From assembly GCA_045647865.1 (NCBI GenBank), contig JAZRMW010000040.1:1-64000 (forward strand): DNA of 64,000 nt. The letters run 5' to 3'. The stretch's first letter is position 1. Each line of letters starts with the position of its first letter. The notes under the pieces were generated by a model. The model had not been told where the DNA came from. It did no database searches and was given only the letters and a program-made list of their open reading frames with translations. The position numbers were made by a program, and so were the translations under genes. This DNA comes from Phocaeicola_A sp045647865 (GTDB lineage Bacteria; Bacteroidota; Bacteroidia; Bacteroidales; Bacteroidaceae). Shown here piece by piece: positions 52,801 through 62,767 of the stretch.

Positions 52801-54573
52801 ATGAATATGCTTATGAGAAAACTTTCCGCGACTCTATTTGCCCTGATGCTCATGCAGACACCTATGTTTGCTGAAACTATCAATGTGGACAATACGAACA
52901 GAAATTACGTCGTATATGCTCCCAAGGATTTAGGAACGGGGCGACCATTGCTCATCTCCTGTCACGGTATGAATCAGGATGCCAATTACCAGAAGAGCCA
53001 ACTAAAGATTGAGTCCATTGCTGATACTGCCAAGTTTGTTACGGTCTTTCCTGATGGAATCAACAAAGGATGGGATATCGGTGGTGACAGAGACTTGAAG
53101 TTCATGGATGCGCTTATTGAAAAGATGGTGGAGAAGTACGGGATAGACCGCAACCGTGTCTATATTTCCGGATTTTCCATGGGTGGAATGTTCACTTATC
53201 ATTGCATGAACCGTATGGCCGACAAGTTTGCTGCTTTTGCTCCCATCAGTGGTTATCCTATGGGGGGAGGTTCATATACCAGTTCGCGTCCTGTACCCAT
53301 TATCCATACTCACGGAACGACAGACGATGTTGTTAATTTCGGTGGTGTGTCAAGTGTTTTGGCCGGTTGGGTCAAACGCAATGGATGTGCTACGAAGGCT
53401 ACAGTGGTGAAACCCTATAAAGCAGGCCATGTGACCCGTCATACATGGGGGGATGGAGAAGATGGTGTGGAAGTGGTACTTCTTGAGATGGCCAATAAGG
53501 GGCATTGGATTTCCAACGATGTCGTGTTGACCGGTGAAGAAATCTGGAACTTCTGCAAACGCTATTCGTTGGATATGGTAGATCCTACGGTGAAGATTAC
53601 AGCTCCGAATGAATTTCCGGCATATTTGACTTTCGGTGGTAAAACTGAAACTTCGGCTATTACAGTAGAAGCTACAGCAAGCGACTCTGACGGGCAAATT
53701 GTAAAGGTCTCTTTCTATTTGGGTAAGGAGTTGGTCAGTGAACAGACTGAAGCTCCTTATAGTTGCACATTCGACCAATTTGTAAAAGGTGAAAATGTTA
53801 TTCGTGTCGTTGCTGTTGATAATGACGGACGTAAAGGAAGCAGTCAGAAAGTGGTGACGGTGGAAGAACCTTCAGGAAGCCAACTGCTTTCCAAAGCATT
53901 CAACAGCGAAGGTACAGTGTCTGATGGATGGACCACTTATGATGGTGTAGAGAAACGCGTAGGCTTTTCATCCGGTTATTCTTCCGGCAGTCGTGTATTT
54001 CATTTCACCGGCGAACAGAAAGATTTTGAGTGGGGACTCTATACGCGTAATGTCGAGGGACAAGCTAAAGCTGGTTATGTCCGTTTTGCCGGTCCGGAGA
54101 GTTCCACGGTATTGACCCTTTATCCTGGTAACTATCAGATTCTTACCCGTGTCACCAATTGGAATATTGAAAGCTTTTCTCCTGTAACGATAGCCATAGA
54201 GACGATGGATGGCAAGGCTGTGTATTCGGAAACTTTTACTCCGACGGCCAATATTGGTAATAACGCATCCAACAGTTTTTCAGGAACTTCGCTGAATAAA
54301 TTCTTATTTGATGTGCATGAGAAAGGTCGCTATGCCATTACTTACTATACTGCCGATGCTCCATGGGCAGACCTTGTTTTAGGGCAGATTTCATTCAGCC
54401 GTAAGGGCAATGTCTCTTCGATAGCAGCTGTCGAAGGGGAAAACCCTGTAGTACGCGTTGAGTATTACAATATGGCCGGTCTTTGTGTAGAACCTGTATC
54501 TGCAGGAATGTATATTTGTAAGAATATCTATAAGAACGGGACATTCAAGAGTCATCTGATAGTGAAAAAATAA
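52801..54573 (+). CDS. CE1-like esterase (PHB depolymerase/feruloyl esterase type) with Ig-like, binding and tail domains
   Basis: A 590-residue secreted esterase. A signal peptide ends near FAE (residue 25). The alpha/beta hydrolase domain (about 28-258) has RPLLISCHGMNQ, the nucleophile elbow GFSMGG with Ser126, an acidic HGTTDDVV and a C-terminal histidine in NKGHWISND. It matches the LpqC/PHB-depolymerase group of CE1, which includes feruloyl and acetylxylan esterases. An Ig-like domain (about 262-358) and a beta-sandwich, possibly carbohydrate-binding (about 360-540), follow. The last 45 residues (VRVEYYNMAGLCVEPVSAG to IVKK) resemble the tail of the 1253-residue protein. The real substrate is uncertain. 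Confidence 0.83.
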   Translation: MNMLMRKLSATLFALMLMQTPMFAETINVDNTNRNYVVYAPKDLGTGRPLLISCHGMNQDANYQKSQLKIESIADTAKFVTVFPDGINKGWDIGGDRDLKFMDALIEKMVEKYGIDRNRVYISGFSMGGMFTYHCMNRMADKFAAFAPISGYPMGGGSYTSSRPVPIIHTHGTTDDVVNFGGVSSVLAGWVKRNGCATKATVVKPYKAGHVTRHTWGDGEDGVEVVLLEMANKGHWISNDVVLTGEEIWNFCKRYSLDMVDPTVKITAPNEFPAYLTFGGKTETSAITVEATASDSDGQIVKVSFYLGKELVSEQTEAPYSCTFDQFVKGENVIRVVAVDNDGRKGSSQKVVTVEEPSGSQLLSKAFNSEGTVSDGWTTYDGVEKRVGFSSGYSSGSRVFHFTGEQKDFEWGLYTRNVEGQAKAGYVRFAGPESSTVLTLYPGNYQILTRVTNWNIESFSPVTIAIETMDGKAVYSETFTPTANIGNNASNSFSGTSLNKFLFDVHEKGRYAITYYTADAPWADLVLGQISFSRKGNVSSIAAVEGENPVVRVEYYNMAGLCVEPVSAGMYICKNIYKNGTFKSHLIVKK

Positions 54574-54665
54574 ACTCCCTCAAGTCCGAAAGTTGGGGAT
54601 TTAAACGAATTATCGGTCTTTGAACCCTGAGATTTGATTTTACGAAACATAAATAATAAAAATCC

Positions 54666-57383
54666 ATGAACAAAAAACTAAAATTGACTTTGTCCCTTGC
54701 ATTGGCAGCAACGATGCAGGGATTTGCACAGAATCCATTTGTGCAGACATGTTATACGAGTGACCCTGCGCCGATGGTGCACGATGGTCGCATGTATGTT
54801 TATACCGGACACGATGAAGATGGAGCCGATTTCTTCTGGATGCAGGAGTGGCGTGTCTATTCGTCTGATGATATGGTTAACTGGGTGGACCATGGTTCTC
54901 CACTTGCTCTTGAATCCTTCTCATGGGCTGATGACCGTGCTTGGGCAGCTCAGACAATTGAACGTAACGGCAAATTTTATTGGTACATCTGTGCCCATTC
55001 CAAACTCTCTGGTGGTATGGCCATCGGTGTGGCAGTAGGTGATTCTCCTACCGGTCCTTTCCGTGATGCGATTGGAAAGCCATTGTTTGAGAACGGTTCA
55101 TGGGATCACATAGACCCGAGTGTCTTCATTGATGATGACGGACAGGCGTGGGTATGCTGGGGTAATCCTCAGCTCTATTACCTCAAGCTCAACGAAGATA
55201 TGATTTCTTATGAGGGTGATCTTATCGTGGCAGATATGACGGAAGAGGCTTTCGGTGCTCCTATAGGAAAAAATCGAGAGAAGGGTAAGAAGTATAAGGA
55301 TTCTTATGTAGAGGGTCCTTGGCTCACCAAACGTAACGGAACCTATCAACTGATTTATGCTGCCGGTGGCGTACCTGAGCACATCTCTTATAGTACTGCA
55401 ACATCTCCTACTGGTCCGTGGAAGTATGCAGGTGAGATTATGCCGTTGTCAGATACTAAGTCGTTCACTAACCATGCTGGTGTAGCTGACTATAAGGGAC
55501 ATAGCTATTTCTTTTATCATACAGGCAAACTCCCTGGTGGAGGTGGCTTCGGACGTAGTGTGGCAGTTGAGGAATTTACGTATAATCCTGATGGTTCTTT
55601 CCCGACAATTCATCCTACTGACGAAGGTGTGAAACCTGTAGGGTTCTTTAATCCTTTCCGTAAGGTTGAGGCTGAAACTATGGCTTTCTCGCGTGGATTG
55701 AAGACGGAGCAGAATAATAAGAATGGTGTGTATGTGACTGATATCCACAACGGTGACTACATCAAGTTACAGGCTGTTGATTTCGGCCGTATGTTCCCCC
55801 GTACCTTCACTGCCCGTGTGGCCAGTGGTTTGCGTGGTGGAGCCATTGAAGTGCGTGTGGACAGTTTGAAAGGACAACTCCTTACCCGTCTTCAGGTTCC
55901 TGGTACAGGAGGTTGGGAAGAATGGCAGACATTGGTGGCAGACATCAAATCTAAAGTTGTTGGTGTACATGATCTCTACCTCTGTTTTACAGGTCGTAAG
56001 GGACCCCATTTGATGAACTTTGACTGGTGGGAAATGCGTGGTATCGAGCAGTGTAACATGCCTTTTACACAGACGAAGTTCACGGCTGACCCTTCTCCTA
56101 TGGTTGTGGGTGATACGCTGTTCCTTTATGTATCGCATGACTCTTCTCCCGAAGATATAGCTGATGCTAACGAACGTAGTTCTGCCGGTTTCTTCATGTA
56201 TGACTGGTTGCTTTATTCTACCACTGATATGGTCAATTGGACCGAGCATGGTGCCGTAGCTTCGCTGAAAGATTTTGCTTGGCGTAGCCGCGATAATGGT
56301 GCATGGGCTATCCAGACAGTGACACGTAATGGAAAGTATTATCTTTATGCTCCTTTACACGGACATGGTATTGGGGTACTTGTTGCAGATTCTCCGTATG
56401 GCCCTTTCAAGGATCCTCTGGGAAAGCCGCTCGTATGGCAGCGTGAACATTGGGAAGATATTGACCCAACAGTTTTCATTGATGATGACGGACAGGCATA
56501 TATGTATTGGGGAAATCCTAACACCTATTATGTGAAATTGAATGAAGATATGATTTCTACCAGTGGTGACATCGTGAAGTTGCCCCGTATCCCTGACTAT
56601 CAAGAAGGTCCTTGGTGCTATAAGCGTGGTGATAACTATTACATGGCTTTCGCTTCAACTTGTTGTCCCGAAGGTATCGGTTATGCAATGAGTAAGACTC
56701 CTACAGGTCCTTGGACACATAAAGGACACATTATGGACCATACACCGCGTAACCGTGGTAACCATCCTGGTATCGCAGATTTTAAAGGACGTACTTATCT
56801 CTTCGGTCAGAACTATGACCTCAAGAACATAGATATCCAACGTCACTACGAGCGTCGTTCGGTTACCTTTACCGAAATGAAGTATGCTGCAGATGGAACT
56901 ATTCCCGAACTATCTTATTGGCTTGACCAAAATCCTGCAGAACAACTCCATACATTCAATCCATACCGACGTGTAGAGGCTGAAACAACGAACTGGGCTT
57001 ACGGTCTGAAGTCGGCAAAGGTTGGCTTTGACAATACGGGTATTGTAGAGAAGATGCCTTTCTCTGAAGGAAAACGAAACATGTATATCTATGATGTGGA
57101 CAAGGATGAATACATCCGTCTGCGTGGTGTTGATTTCGAGCAGGGAGCCAAGCGTTTCACCATTTCAACAGCCGGTACAGGAAGTGCTAAATTGACTATA
57201 CGTCTTGACAGTTACGACGGTCCGGTGGTAGGAACAGTTACCATCAAGTCAACAGGCAAGGAAGATAAGTATCGTAAGTTCAACACCAAGATTAGCGGTG
57301 CTGAAGGTGTGCATGATCTCTATCTTTGCTTTGATGAAGCAGAAGGTGATGTACGTCTCGATTGGTGGGAGTTTAAGAAATAA
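54666..57383 (+). CDS. Tandem GH43-CBM6 / GH43-CBM6 enzyme
   Basis: A 905-residue secreted protein made of two similar halves. Signal peptide to about residue 22. First GH43 (about 23-335): base D33 (SDPAPMV), D150 (IDPSVFIDDDG), acid E216 (YVEGPWL); then a CBM6-like module (about 338-462, VEAETMAFSRGLKTEQ). Second GH43 (about 465-770): D475 (ADPSPMV), D600 (IDPTVFIDDDG), E647 (YQEGPWC); then a second CBM6-like module (about 780-905, VEAETTNWAYGLKSA). All three catalytic residues are kept in both halves, so both domains are probably active. GH43 enzymes of this kind remove arabinofuranose or xylose from arabinoxylan or arabinan. Confidence 0.9.
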   Translation: MNKKLKLTLSLALAATMQGFAQNPFVQTCYTSDPAPMVHDGRMYVYTGHDEDGADFFWMQEWRVYSSDDMVNWVDHGSPLALESFSWADDRAWAAQTIERNGKFYWYICAHSKLSGGMAIGVAVGDSPTGPFRDAIGKPLFENGSWDHIDPSVFIDDDGQAWVCWGNPQLYYLKLNEDMISYEGDLIVADMTEEAFGAPIGKNREKGKKYKDSYVEGPWLTKRNGTYQLIYAAGGVPEHISYSTATSPTGPWKYAGEIMPLSDTKSFTNHAGVADYKGHSYFFYHTGKLPGGGGFGRSVAVEEFTYNPDGSFPTIHPTDEGVKPVGFFNPFRKVEAETMAFSRGLKTEQNNKNGVYVTDIHNGDYIKLQAVDFGRMFPRTFTARVASGLRGGAIEVRVDSLKGQLLTRLQVPGTGGWEEWQTLVADIKSKVVGVHDLYLCFTGRKGPHLMNFDWWEMRGIEQCNMPFTQTKFTADPSPMVVGDTLFLYVSHDSSPEDIADANERSSAGFFMYDWLLYSTTDMVNWTEHGAVASLKDFAWRSRDNGAWAIQTVTRNGKYYLYAPLHGHGIGVLVADSPYGPFKDPLGKPLVWQREHWEDIDPTVFIDDDGQAYMYWGNPNTYYVKLNEDMISTSGDIVKLPRIPDYQEGPWCYKRGDNYYMAFASTCCPEGIGYAMSKTPTGPWTHKGHIMDHTPRNRGNHPGIADFKGRTYLFGQNYDLKNIDIQRHYERRSVTFTEMKYAADGTIPELSYWLDQNPAEQLHTFNPYRRVEAETTNWAYGLKSAKVGFDNTGIVEKMPFSEGKRNMYIYDVDKDEYIRLRGVDFEQGAKRFTISTAGTGSAKLTIRLDSYDGPVVGTVTIKSTGKEDKYRKFNTKISGAEGVHDLYLCFDEAEGDVRLDWWEFKK

Positions 57384-57394
57384 TGATTCGGTGA

Positions 57395-57430
57395 TTGGGC
57401 TGATAAGTCTTTGGACTAATTGGCCCAATT
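57395..57430 (+). terminator. Possible weak terminator after the GH43 tandem gene
   Basis: Stem ATTGGGC (57395-57401) / GCCCAAT (57424-57430) with a 22-nt loop, followed by TTATC. Weak support. Confidence 0.35.
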
Positions 57431-57499
57431 TATCCATATTATACTTGTGGGACTAAAGATTCCAATATGTTTAATAAGTCCAATAAAAATAGTAAAAAA

Positions 57500-59449
57500 A
57501 TGAAAAAATCTTTCTTTAAATCATTGGCATTGGCTGCATTATGCCTTTATCCAATGCAAAAGGTGTCAGCTGAAGTTGATCCTAATTTCTATATATTCCT
57601 TTGTTTTGGTCAATCCAATATGGAAGGTGCAGCTCGTCCTGAGGCACAGGATCTTGTGAGTCCAGGTCCTCGTTTCTTGTTAATGCCTGCTGTGGATGAT
57701 GCCCAACGTGGTCGTAAGATGGGAGAGTGGTGTGAGGCTACCCCTCCGCTCTGTCGCCCGAACAACGGATTGACTCCAGCCGATTATTTTGGTCGTACGA
57801 TGATAGCCAATCTACCGGAGAATATCCGTGTGGGTGTTATTCATGTAGCAATTGGTGGTATCCGTATTGAAGGTTTTATGCCCGATTCTATTGAAAATTA
57901 TGCAAAAACAGTTGCACCTCAGTGGATGAAGGGCATGTTGAAAGCATATGACAATAACCCTTATGAGCGTATCGTAACTTTGGCCCGCAAGGCTCAAAAG
58001 GATGGTGTGATCAAAGGTATTCTGATGCATCAAGGTTGTTCTAATACTGGTGACCAGCAGTGGGATGAGAAGGTAAAAGATGTGTATGACCATCTGTTGG
58101 CAGACCTTAATCTTGTTCCTGAGCAGGTTCCTTTGATTGTTGGAGAGGTTGTACAGGCTGATGGTAAGGGAGTTTGTATTGGTATGAACAAGCAAATTCA
58201 AGCTCTTCCTCAGACAATCCATACTTCACATGTGGTATCATCTGACGATTGTACCAGTGGCCCTGACAATCTTCACTTTGATGCAGCAGGTTATAGAGAA
58301 TTGGGTGCCCGTTATGGGGACAAGATGCTACATTTGTTGGGCTATGAAAGCAAGCGTCCGACGTATGTAACTAAGGATATTGAGGTTCCTGCTGATGCTA
58401 AAGTCGCAGAAACAACATTCCCAGGTAATGAATTTCCGAAAGTTGATAGCGAGGGTCGTGCCTATTTCCGTTTGATGGCTCCTGATGCTGAGAAGGTGCA
58501 GGTTGATATTTGTGGCAAGAAGTATGATATGAAGCGTGACAGTAAAGGTGCATGGATGGCTGCAACAGATGTTTTGCCTGTAGGTTTCCATTACTATTTT
58601 TTCTTGGTAGATGGTGTCTCTACTGTTGATCCTGCTACGGATACATTCTTTGGTTGTCATCGTCAATCTGGTGGTATAGAGATTCCGGAAGGTGCAGAAG
58701 GGGATTATTATCGTCCGCAACCAGGTGTCGCAAAAGGACAGGTACGCAGTATCTATTATTTTTCTAAGAGTGCAGATAAGTGGCGCCATGCAATGGTTTA
58801 TACTCCTGCTGAATATGAGAAGGGTAAGAAAAAGTATCCTGTGCTGTATCTGCAGCATGGTATGGGCGAAGATGAAACGGGCTGGAGCAAACAGGGTCGT
58901 ATGCAACATATTATGGACAATGCGATTCATGAAGGCCGTGCGGTGCCTATGATTGTGGTCATGGAAAGTGGTGATGTAGCTGCTCCCTTCGGTCGTGGAA
59001 TGTCTCATGCCCAGTATGGTGCATCATTCTATCCTGTATTGTTGAATGACCTTATTCCTTATATTGATGCCAATTTCCGTACTAAGGCTGATCGCGAGAA
59101 TCGCGCGATGGCTGGGCTTTCATGGGGTGGTCACCAAACCTTTGATGTTGTGCTTGCCAATATGGATAAGTTCGCTTGGATGGGTTCTTTCAGTGGAGCT
59201 CTTTTTGGCATTGACGTACAAAAGAGTTATGATGGTATTTTTACTCGTCCTGATGAATTCAACAAGAAGATTCATTACCTCTTCCTTAGTTGTGGAACAG
59301 ATGAAAACTTTGGAACGGCTGCTCTTACCGAGAATTTGCGTAAGGCAGGAATCAAGGTTGATTTCTATGAATCAAAGGGAACAGCCCATGAATGGCTTAC
59401 TTGGCGTCGTGGATTGAATCAATTTATTCCACATTTGTTTAAGAAGTGA
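57500..59449 (+). CDS. Fused CE6-CE1 carbohydrate esterase
   Basis: A 649-residue secreted protein with two esterase domains. Signal peptide to about residue 24. CE6/SGNH-type acetylxylan esterase domain (about 25-285): nucleophile S39 in FGQSNMEG, D256-x2-H259 in DNLHFDAAGY. A linker Ig/E-set domain (about 315-400, FRLMAPDAEKVQVDI) precedes a CE1 esterase domain (about 410-649): LQHGMGEDE, nucleophile elbow GLSWGG with S541, His630 in AHEWLTWR. Fused acetyl-feruloyl esterases of this domain order are known from Bacteroidota, so removal of acetyl and feruloyl decorations from xylan is the likely job. I took ATG 57500 over an upstream in-frame start because it gives a clean signal peptide. Confidence 0.87.
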   Translation: MKKSFFKSLALAALCLYPMQKVSAEVDPNFYIFLCFGQSNMEGAARPEAQDLVSPGPRFLLMPAVDDAQRGRKMGEWCEATPPLCRPNNGLTPADYFGRTMIANLPENIRVGVIHVAIGGIRIEGFMPDSIENYAKTVAPQWMKGMLKAYDNNPYERIVTLARKAQKDGVIKGILMHQGCSNTGDQQWDEKVKDVYDHLLADLNLVPEQVPLIVGEVVQADGKGVCIGMNKQIQALPQTIHTSHVVSSDDCTSGPDNLHFDAAGYRELGARYGDKMLHLLGYESKRPTYVTKDIEVPADAKVAETTFPGNEFPKVDSEGRAYFRLMAPDAEKVQVDICGKKYDMKRDSKGAWMAATDVLPVGFHYYFFLVDGVSTVDPATDTFFGCHRQSGGIEIPEGAEGDYYRPQPGVAKGQVRSIYYFSKSADKWRHAMVYTPAEYEKGKKKYPVLYLQHGMGEDETGWSKQGRMQHIMDNAIHEGRAVPMIVVMESGDVAAPFGRGMSHAQYGASFYPVLLNDLIPYIDANFRTKADRENRAMAGLSWGGHQTFDVVLANMDKFAWMGSFSGALFGIDVQKSYDGIFTRPDEFNKKIHYLFLSCGTDENFGTAALTENLRKAGIKVDFYESKGTAHEWLTWRRGLNQFIPHLFKK

Positions 59450-59515
59450 ATCCATCCACACACTTGAATGGTAGATTCAGATTTTGTATTTCCAACATCC
59501 GTATCTTGAAGCTAT

Positions 59516-59553
59516 AAGATTAGTAATCTTGCAGGAGTAAGATTACTAATCTT
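59516..59553 (+). terminator. Intrinsic terminator of the CE6-CE1 gene
   Basis: Perfect 15-bp stem AAGATTAGTAATCTT (59516-59530) / AAGATTACTAATCTT (59539-59553) with an 8-nt loop. Confidence 0.75.
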
Positions 59554-59620
59554 TATGGTAAAACAATGGTATTCTTTCAATCAACAGAATATAACATCTT
59601 AAAAAGAGAAAATTGAAGAC

Positions 59621-62014
59621 ATGAAATCTTTGAAAAGAATATTTGTAAGTTTGTTGTCGTACACTTTTGCTCTCCATAGTATGGGTGAGGTCTTGCCGAA
59701 AGTGACGTTTGTAACCCCTTCAATTGTTCGTGTGCAATGGTCGCCGAAAGGTGAAGTGAGCGGTAATGAAACTGGAGTGTGTATCTATGAACCAAAGCAA
59801 GTGAAAGTCTCCACAAAACAACGCGATGGAAAGACTGTCTATCGTACCGAGGAACTGGTGGTTGAAGTAGAGCACGTAACGGGAGCTTTAACCTTCTCCG
59901 ACCGAAAGACAGGAAAACTCTTACTTGCTGAGAAGGGAAATGTTCCCCGTGTACATCAGGTGGTCGCACAGGAGAATGTCGTGTATGACGAAAACTCGGC
60001 ACGTATTGTGGAAACTGCCAACGGTAAAGTGAGAGTGAAAGATGTGTTGCGTCGTGATACGATATCTACCTCCAATCGTTATCTGTGTAATTTCCAGTTG
60101 TCGCCCGATGAAGCTGTTTATGGATTGGGTGCACACATGGAGGACTACATGAATTTGCGTGGCAAGACGCTTTATCTTTGCCAACATAATTTGAAGACGA
60201 TGGTGCCCGTACTGCAATCAACAGGCGGATATGGTCTGCTTTTCGATGCCGGTTGTGCCATGATATACCGTGATAGCATTGTTGGAAACGGACTGAGTGA
60301 AATGACTCTGCAAATGGAGGCTGCCAACGAGGTGGACTACTATTTTATGAAAGGTTCTTCGATGGACGAGGTGGTGGCTCAATACCGTTTTCTAACAGGA
60401 GGAGTGCCTATGCTTCCACGTTACATGACGGGATATGTGCAGAGTCGCGAACGATATGTCAGTTCACATGATATCCTCAGTACGTTGAATGAGTTCCGTC
60501 AACGTCGTATTCCTATTGATGTAATTGTACAGGACTGGAACTATTGGCCTCAGGGATGGGGATATGCCAAGATGGACCGTCGTCATTATCCCGATCCTAA
60601 GGCATTGGCCGATTCTGTTCACAAACAGAATGCTCACTTGATGATTTCGGTATGGCCTAATCCGATGAATTGTCCTGAGGAGGAGATGTTCCGTAAAGAA
60701 GGATTGATGATGGAACATTCGGTATATAATGCCTTCAGTCATAAGGGACGAGAACTCTATTGGGGTGTCATTAACGATGAATTTTTCAGTCAGGGATTTG
60801 ATGCTTGGTGGTGTGATTGTAGCGAACCTGTAGATGGTGATTGGAAATTTATGGGTGAAGGATATGGTTGGGACAGTCATAAAAAACGTTGGGAGTTGAA
60901 TACTAAGGTCTTGAGTGAAGCTTGTGGAGCCGAGCACTCTATGCTTTATTCGCTCTATCATTCACAGGGTATCTATGAGCACCAACGTGCGACTACTGAT
61001 AGGAAACGTGTTGTAAACCTTACTCGCTCGGGGTATGCCGGTCAACAGCGTTATGCTACTATCAATTGGAACGGAGACACTTACGCTACATGGGAATCTT
61101 TCAAACGCCAAATTCCTGCAGGTCTCAATTATATGTCCACAGGTAATCCGTATTGGACAGTGGATGTGGGTTGTTTCTTTACTGGCGAGGATGGTCGTTG
61201 GTTCCGCAAGGGAGATTATCCGAAGGGGAATGCTGACCCGGCTTTCCGTGAGTTCTATACTCGTATGTTTCAATTTGGAACGTTTTTGCCAATGTTGCGT
61301 AGTCATGGAACCGATACGAAACGTGAACCTTGGTTTTTCGGTGAACCAGGAACTCCATACTATGATGCGATTATTGATATGATCAATCTCCGTTACACGT
61401 TGACTCCGTATATCTATTCATTGGCTTCGCACCAGACGTTTGATAACTATACAATGGCACGTATGCTTTCTTTTGATTTCTCTCACGACAAAGAGGTATA
61501 TGATATAAAAGACCAGTATATGTTTGGTCGTATTCTGGTATGTCCTGTTACTGATGCAGGAGTCACTAGTCGTCGAGTTTATCTGCCTAAGGATGGAGAT
61601 AATCAATGGATAGATTACTGGACAGGTAAAATGTACAGTGGTGGTCAATGGATTGATGCTGAAGCTCCACTGAATCGTTTGCCTCTCTTTGTGCGTGGTG
61701 GTTCACTTATCCCTACAACGGAAGTAGCTGAATATACCGAAGCACAGAAGGGAAAACCTATTACTGTGCAGGTTTATCCTGGTTCAGATGCAACATTCCT
61801 GCTTTATGAAGATGAGGGTGATAATTACAATTATGAGTTGGGTGGATATGCCACTATTGAATTGAAATGGAACGATTCGCGTCGTAGTTTACAAATCGGA
61901 ACTGTTATGGGACAATATGAGGGTATGCCTGAACGACGTACTTTTATTGTTCAGACTCCATGGGGAGACAAACAAGTGGAATATACTGGTAAGAAAATGA
62001 CGGTGAAGATGTAA
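59621..62014 (+). CDS. GH31 family glycoside hydrolase (second)
   Basis: A 797-residue secreted protein with a signal peptide (about 1-22) and the classic GH31 arrangement: beta-sandwich N-domain (about 23-250), TIM barrel (about 260-620) with VQDWNYWPQGW and the likely nucleophile D399 in DAWWCDCSEP, and DUF5110-type C-domain with YEDEGDNYNYE (about 730). Compared with the first GH31 it lacks the extra C-terminal beta-sandwich. Activities in this group include alpha-xylosidase and alpha-glucosidase; the neighbouring esterases and GH43 point to hemicellulose side chains. It follows the CE6-CE1 terminator and precedes the PepSY-like gene. Confidence 0.92.
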   Translation: MKSLKRIFVSLLSYTFALHSMGEVLPKVTFVTPSIVRVQWSPKGEVSGNETGVCIYEPKQVKVSTKQRDGKTVYRTEELVVEVEHVTGALTFSDRKTGKLLLAEKGNVPRVHQVVAQENVVYDENSARIVETANGKVRVKDVLRRDTISTSNRYLCNFQLSPDEAVYGLGAHMEDYMNLRGKTLYLCQHNLKTMVPVLQSTGGYGLLFDAGCAMIYRDSIVGNGLSEMTLQMEAANEVDYYFMKGSSMDEVVAQYRFLTGGVPMLPRYMTGYVQSRERYVSSHDILSTLNEFRQRRIPIDVIVQDWNYWPQGWGYAKMDRRHYPDPKALADSVHKQNAHLMISVWPNPMNCPEEEMFRKEGLMMEHSVYNAFSHKGRELYWGVINDEFFSQGFDAWWCDCSEPVDGDWKFMGEGYGWDSHKKRWELNTKVLSEACGAEHSMLYSLYHSQGIYEHQRATTDRKRVVNLTRSGYAGQQRYATINWNGDTYATWESFKRQIPAGLNYMSTGNPYWTVDVGCFFTGEDGRWFRKGDYPKGNADPAFREFYTRMFQFGTFLPMLRSHGTDTKREPWFFGEPGTPYYDAIIDMINLRYTLTPYIYSLASHQTFDNYTMARMLSFDFSHDKEVYDIKDQYMFGRILVCPVTDAGVTSRRVYLPKDGDNQWIDYWTGKMYSGGQWIDAEAPLNRLPLFVRGGSLIPTTEVAEYTEAQKGKPITVQVYPGSDATFLLYEDEGDNYNYELGGYATIELKWNDSRRSLQIGTVMGQYEGMPERRTFIVQTPWGDKQVEYTGKKMTVKM

Positions 62015-62237
62015 AAACATAATTGTCATCTATGCGCAATAGTGCGGGTGATATGGATAAATATAGCGGTTTAGATTGCATAAACCTTATTTGTCTGTGT
62101 CATTCGCGCTATTTTTTTGTTTGAAAAGTGAATATTTGAATGTTTTATCTCATTTTTCAGATTCATTTCAGATTCATGCTGCATCTTTGCAACAAGAAAT
62201 TTGTTTTGTGAGTATTAACTATAAAAAAAGGTGTATT

Positions 62238-62738
62238 ATGAAAAAGTATTTTAAGTATCTGTGTATGGGTCTTGTTGGTATGTTGTTTTTGAATAGCTGT
62301 GATGACGATGATGATCTTCGTTTCTCGGAAGTACCACAAACCGTAGTGGGAACTTTTCAAGCAATGTTTCCTAATGTGAATGGAGTGGAATGGGAAAAGA
62401 ATAGAGGCTGGTATGTTGCTGATTTCTGGTATCAGAATGCTGTTACTGAGGCCTGGTTTGATGCAAAAGGAGCCTGGAGTATGACAGAAACTGACTTTGG
62501 AAAGCGTGTAACTAACTTACCTGAAGTGGTACAGACGGCTCTTAGTGGCAGTCAATATGCAACTTGGCGCGTGGATGATGTTTACAGGTATGAGCGTCCA
62601 ACCGATACCTTTTACTTGGTAGAAGTGGAAATGCATGGACAACCTGAACGTAATCTGTATTATGCTCCTGATGGTAGCCTTTTAAAGGATGAAGTGGACA
62701 GGGATGGTCATGAAGTGAGACCAGATTATGAGTTTTGA
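62238..62738 (+). CDS. PepSY-like (DUF2874) lipoprotein
   Basis: A 166-residue lipoprotein with lipobox ending LNSC (Cys21). The mature part has two PepSY-like units: FPNVNGVEWEKNRGWYVADFW at about 43-63 and WRVDDVYRYERPTDTFYLVEVEM at about 113-136. This DUF2874/PepSY-like type is frequent in Bacteroidales envelopes; the role is unproven, though PepSY domains are often linked to inhibitor or binding functions. I chose ATG 62238; the frame is open further upstream but those residues do not look like a signal peptide. It ends in a good terminator, so it may be its own unit. Confidence 0.8.
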   Translation: MKKYFKYLCMGLVGMLFLNSCDDDDDLRFSEVPQTVVGTFQAMFPNVNGVEWEKNRGWYVADFWYQNAVTEAWFDAKGAWSMTETDFGKRVTNLPEVVQTALSGSQYATWRVDDVYRYERPTDTFYLVEVEMHGQPERNLYYAPDGSLLKDEVDRDGHEVRPDYEF

Positions 62739-62767
62739 GACATACAGAAAAGTTATTGGAACTTGCT

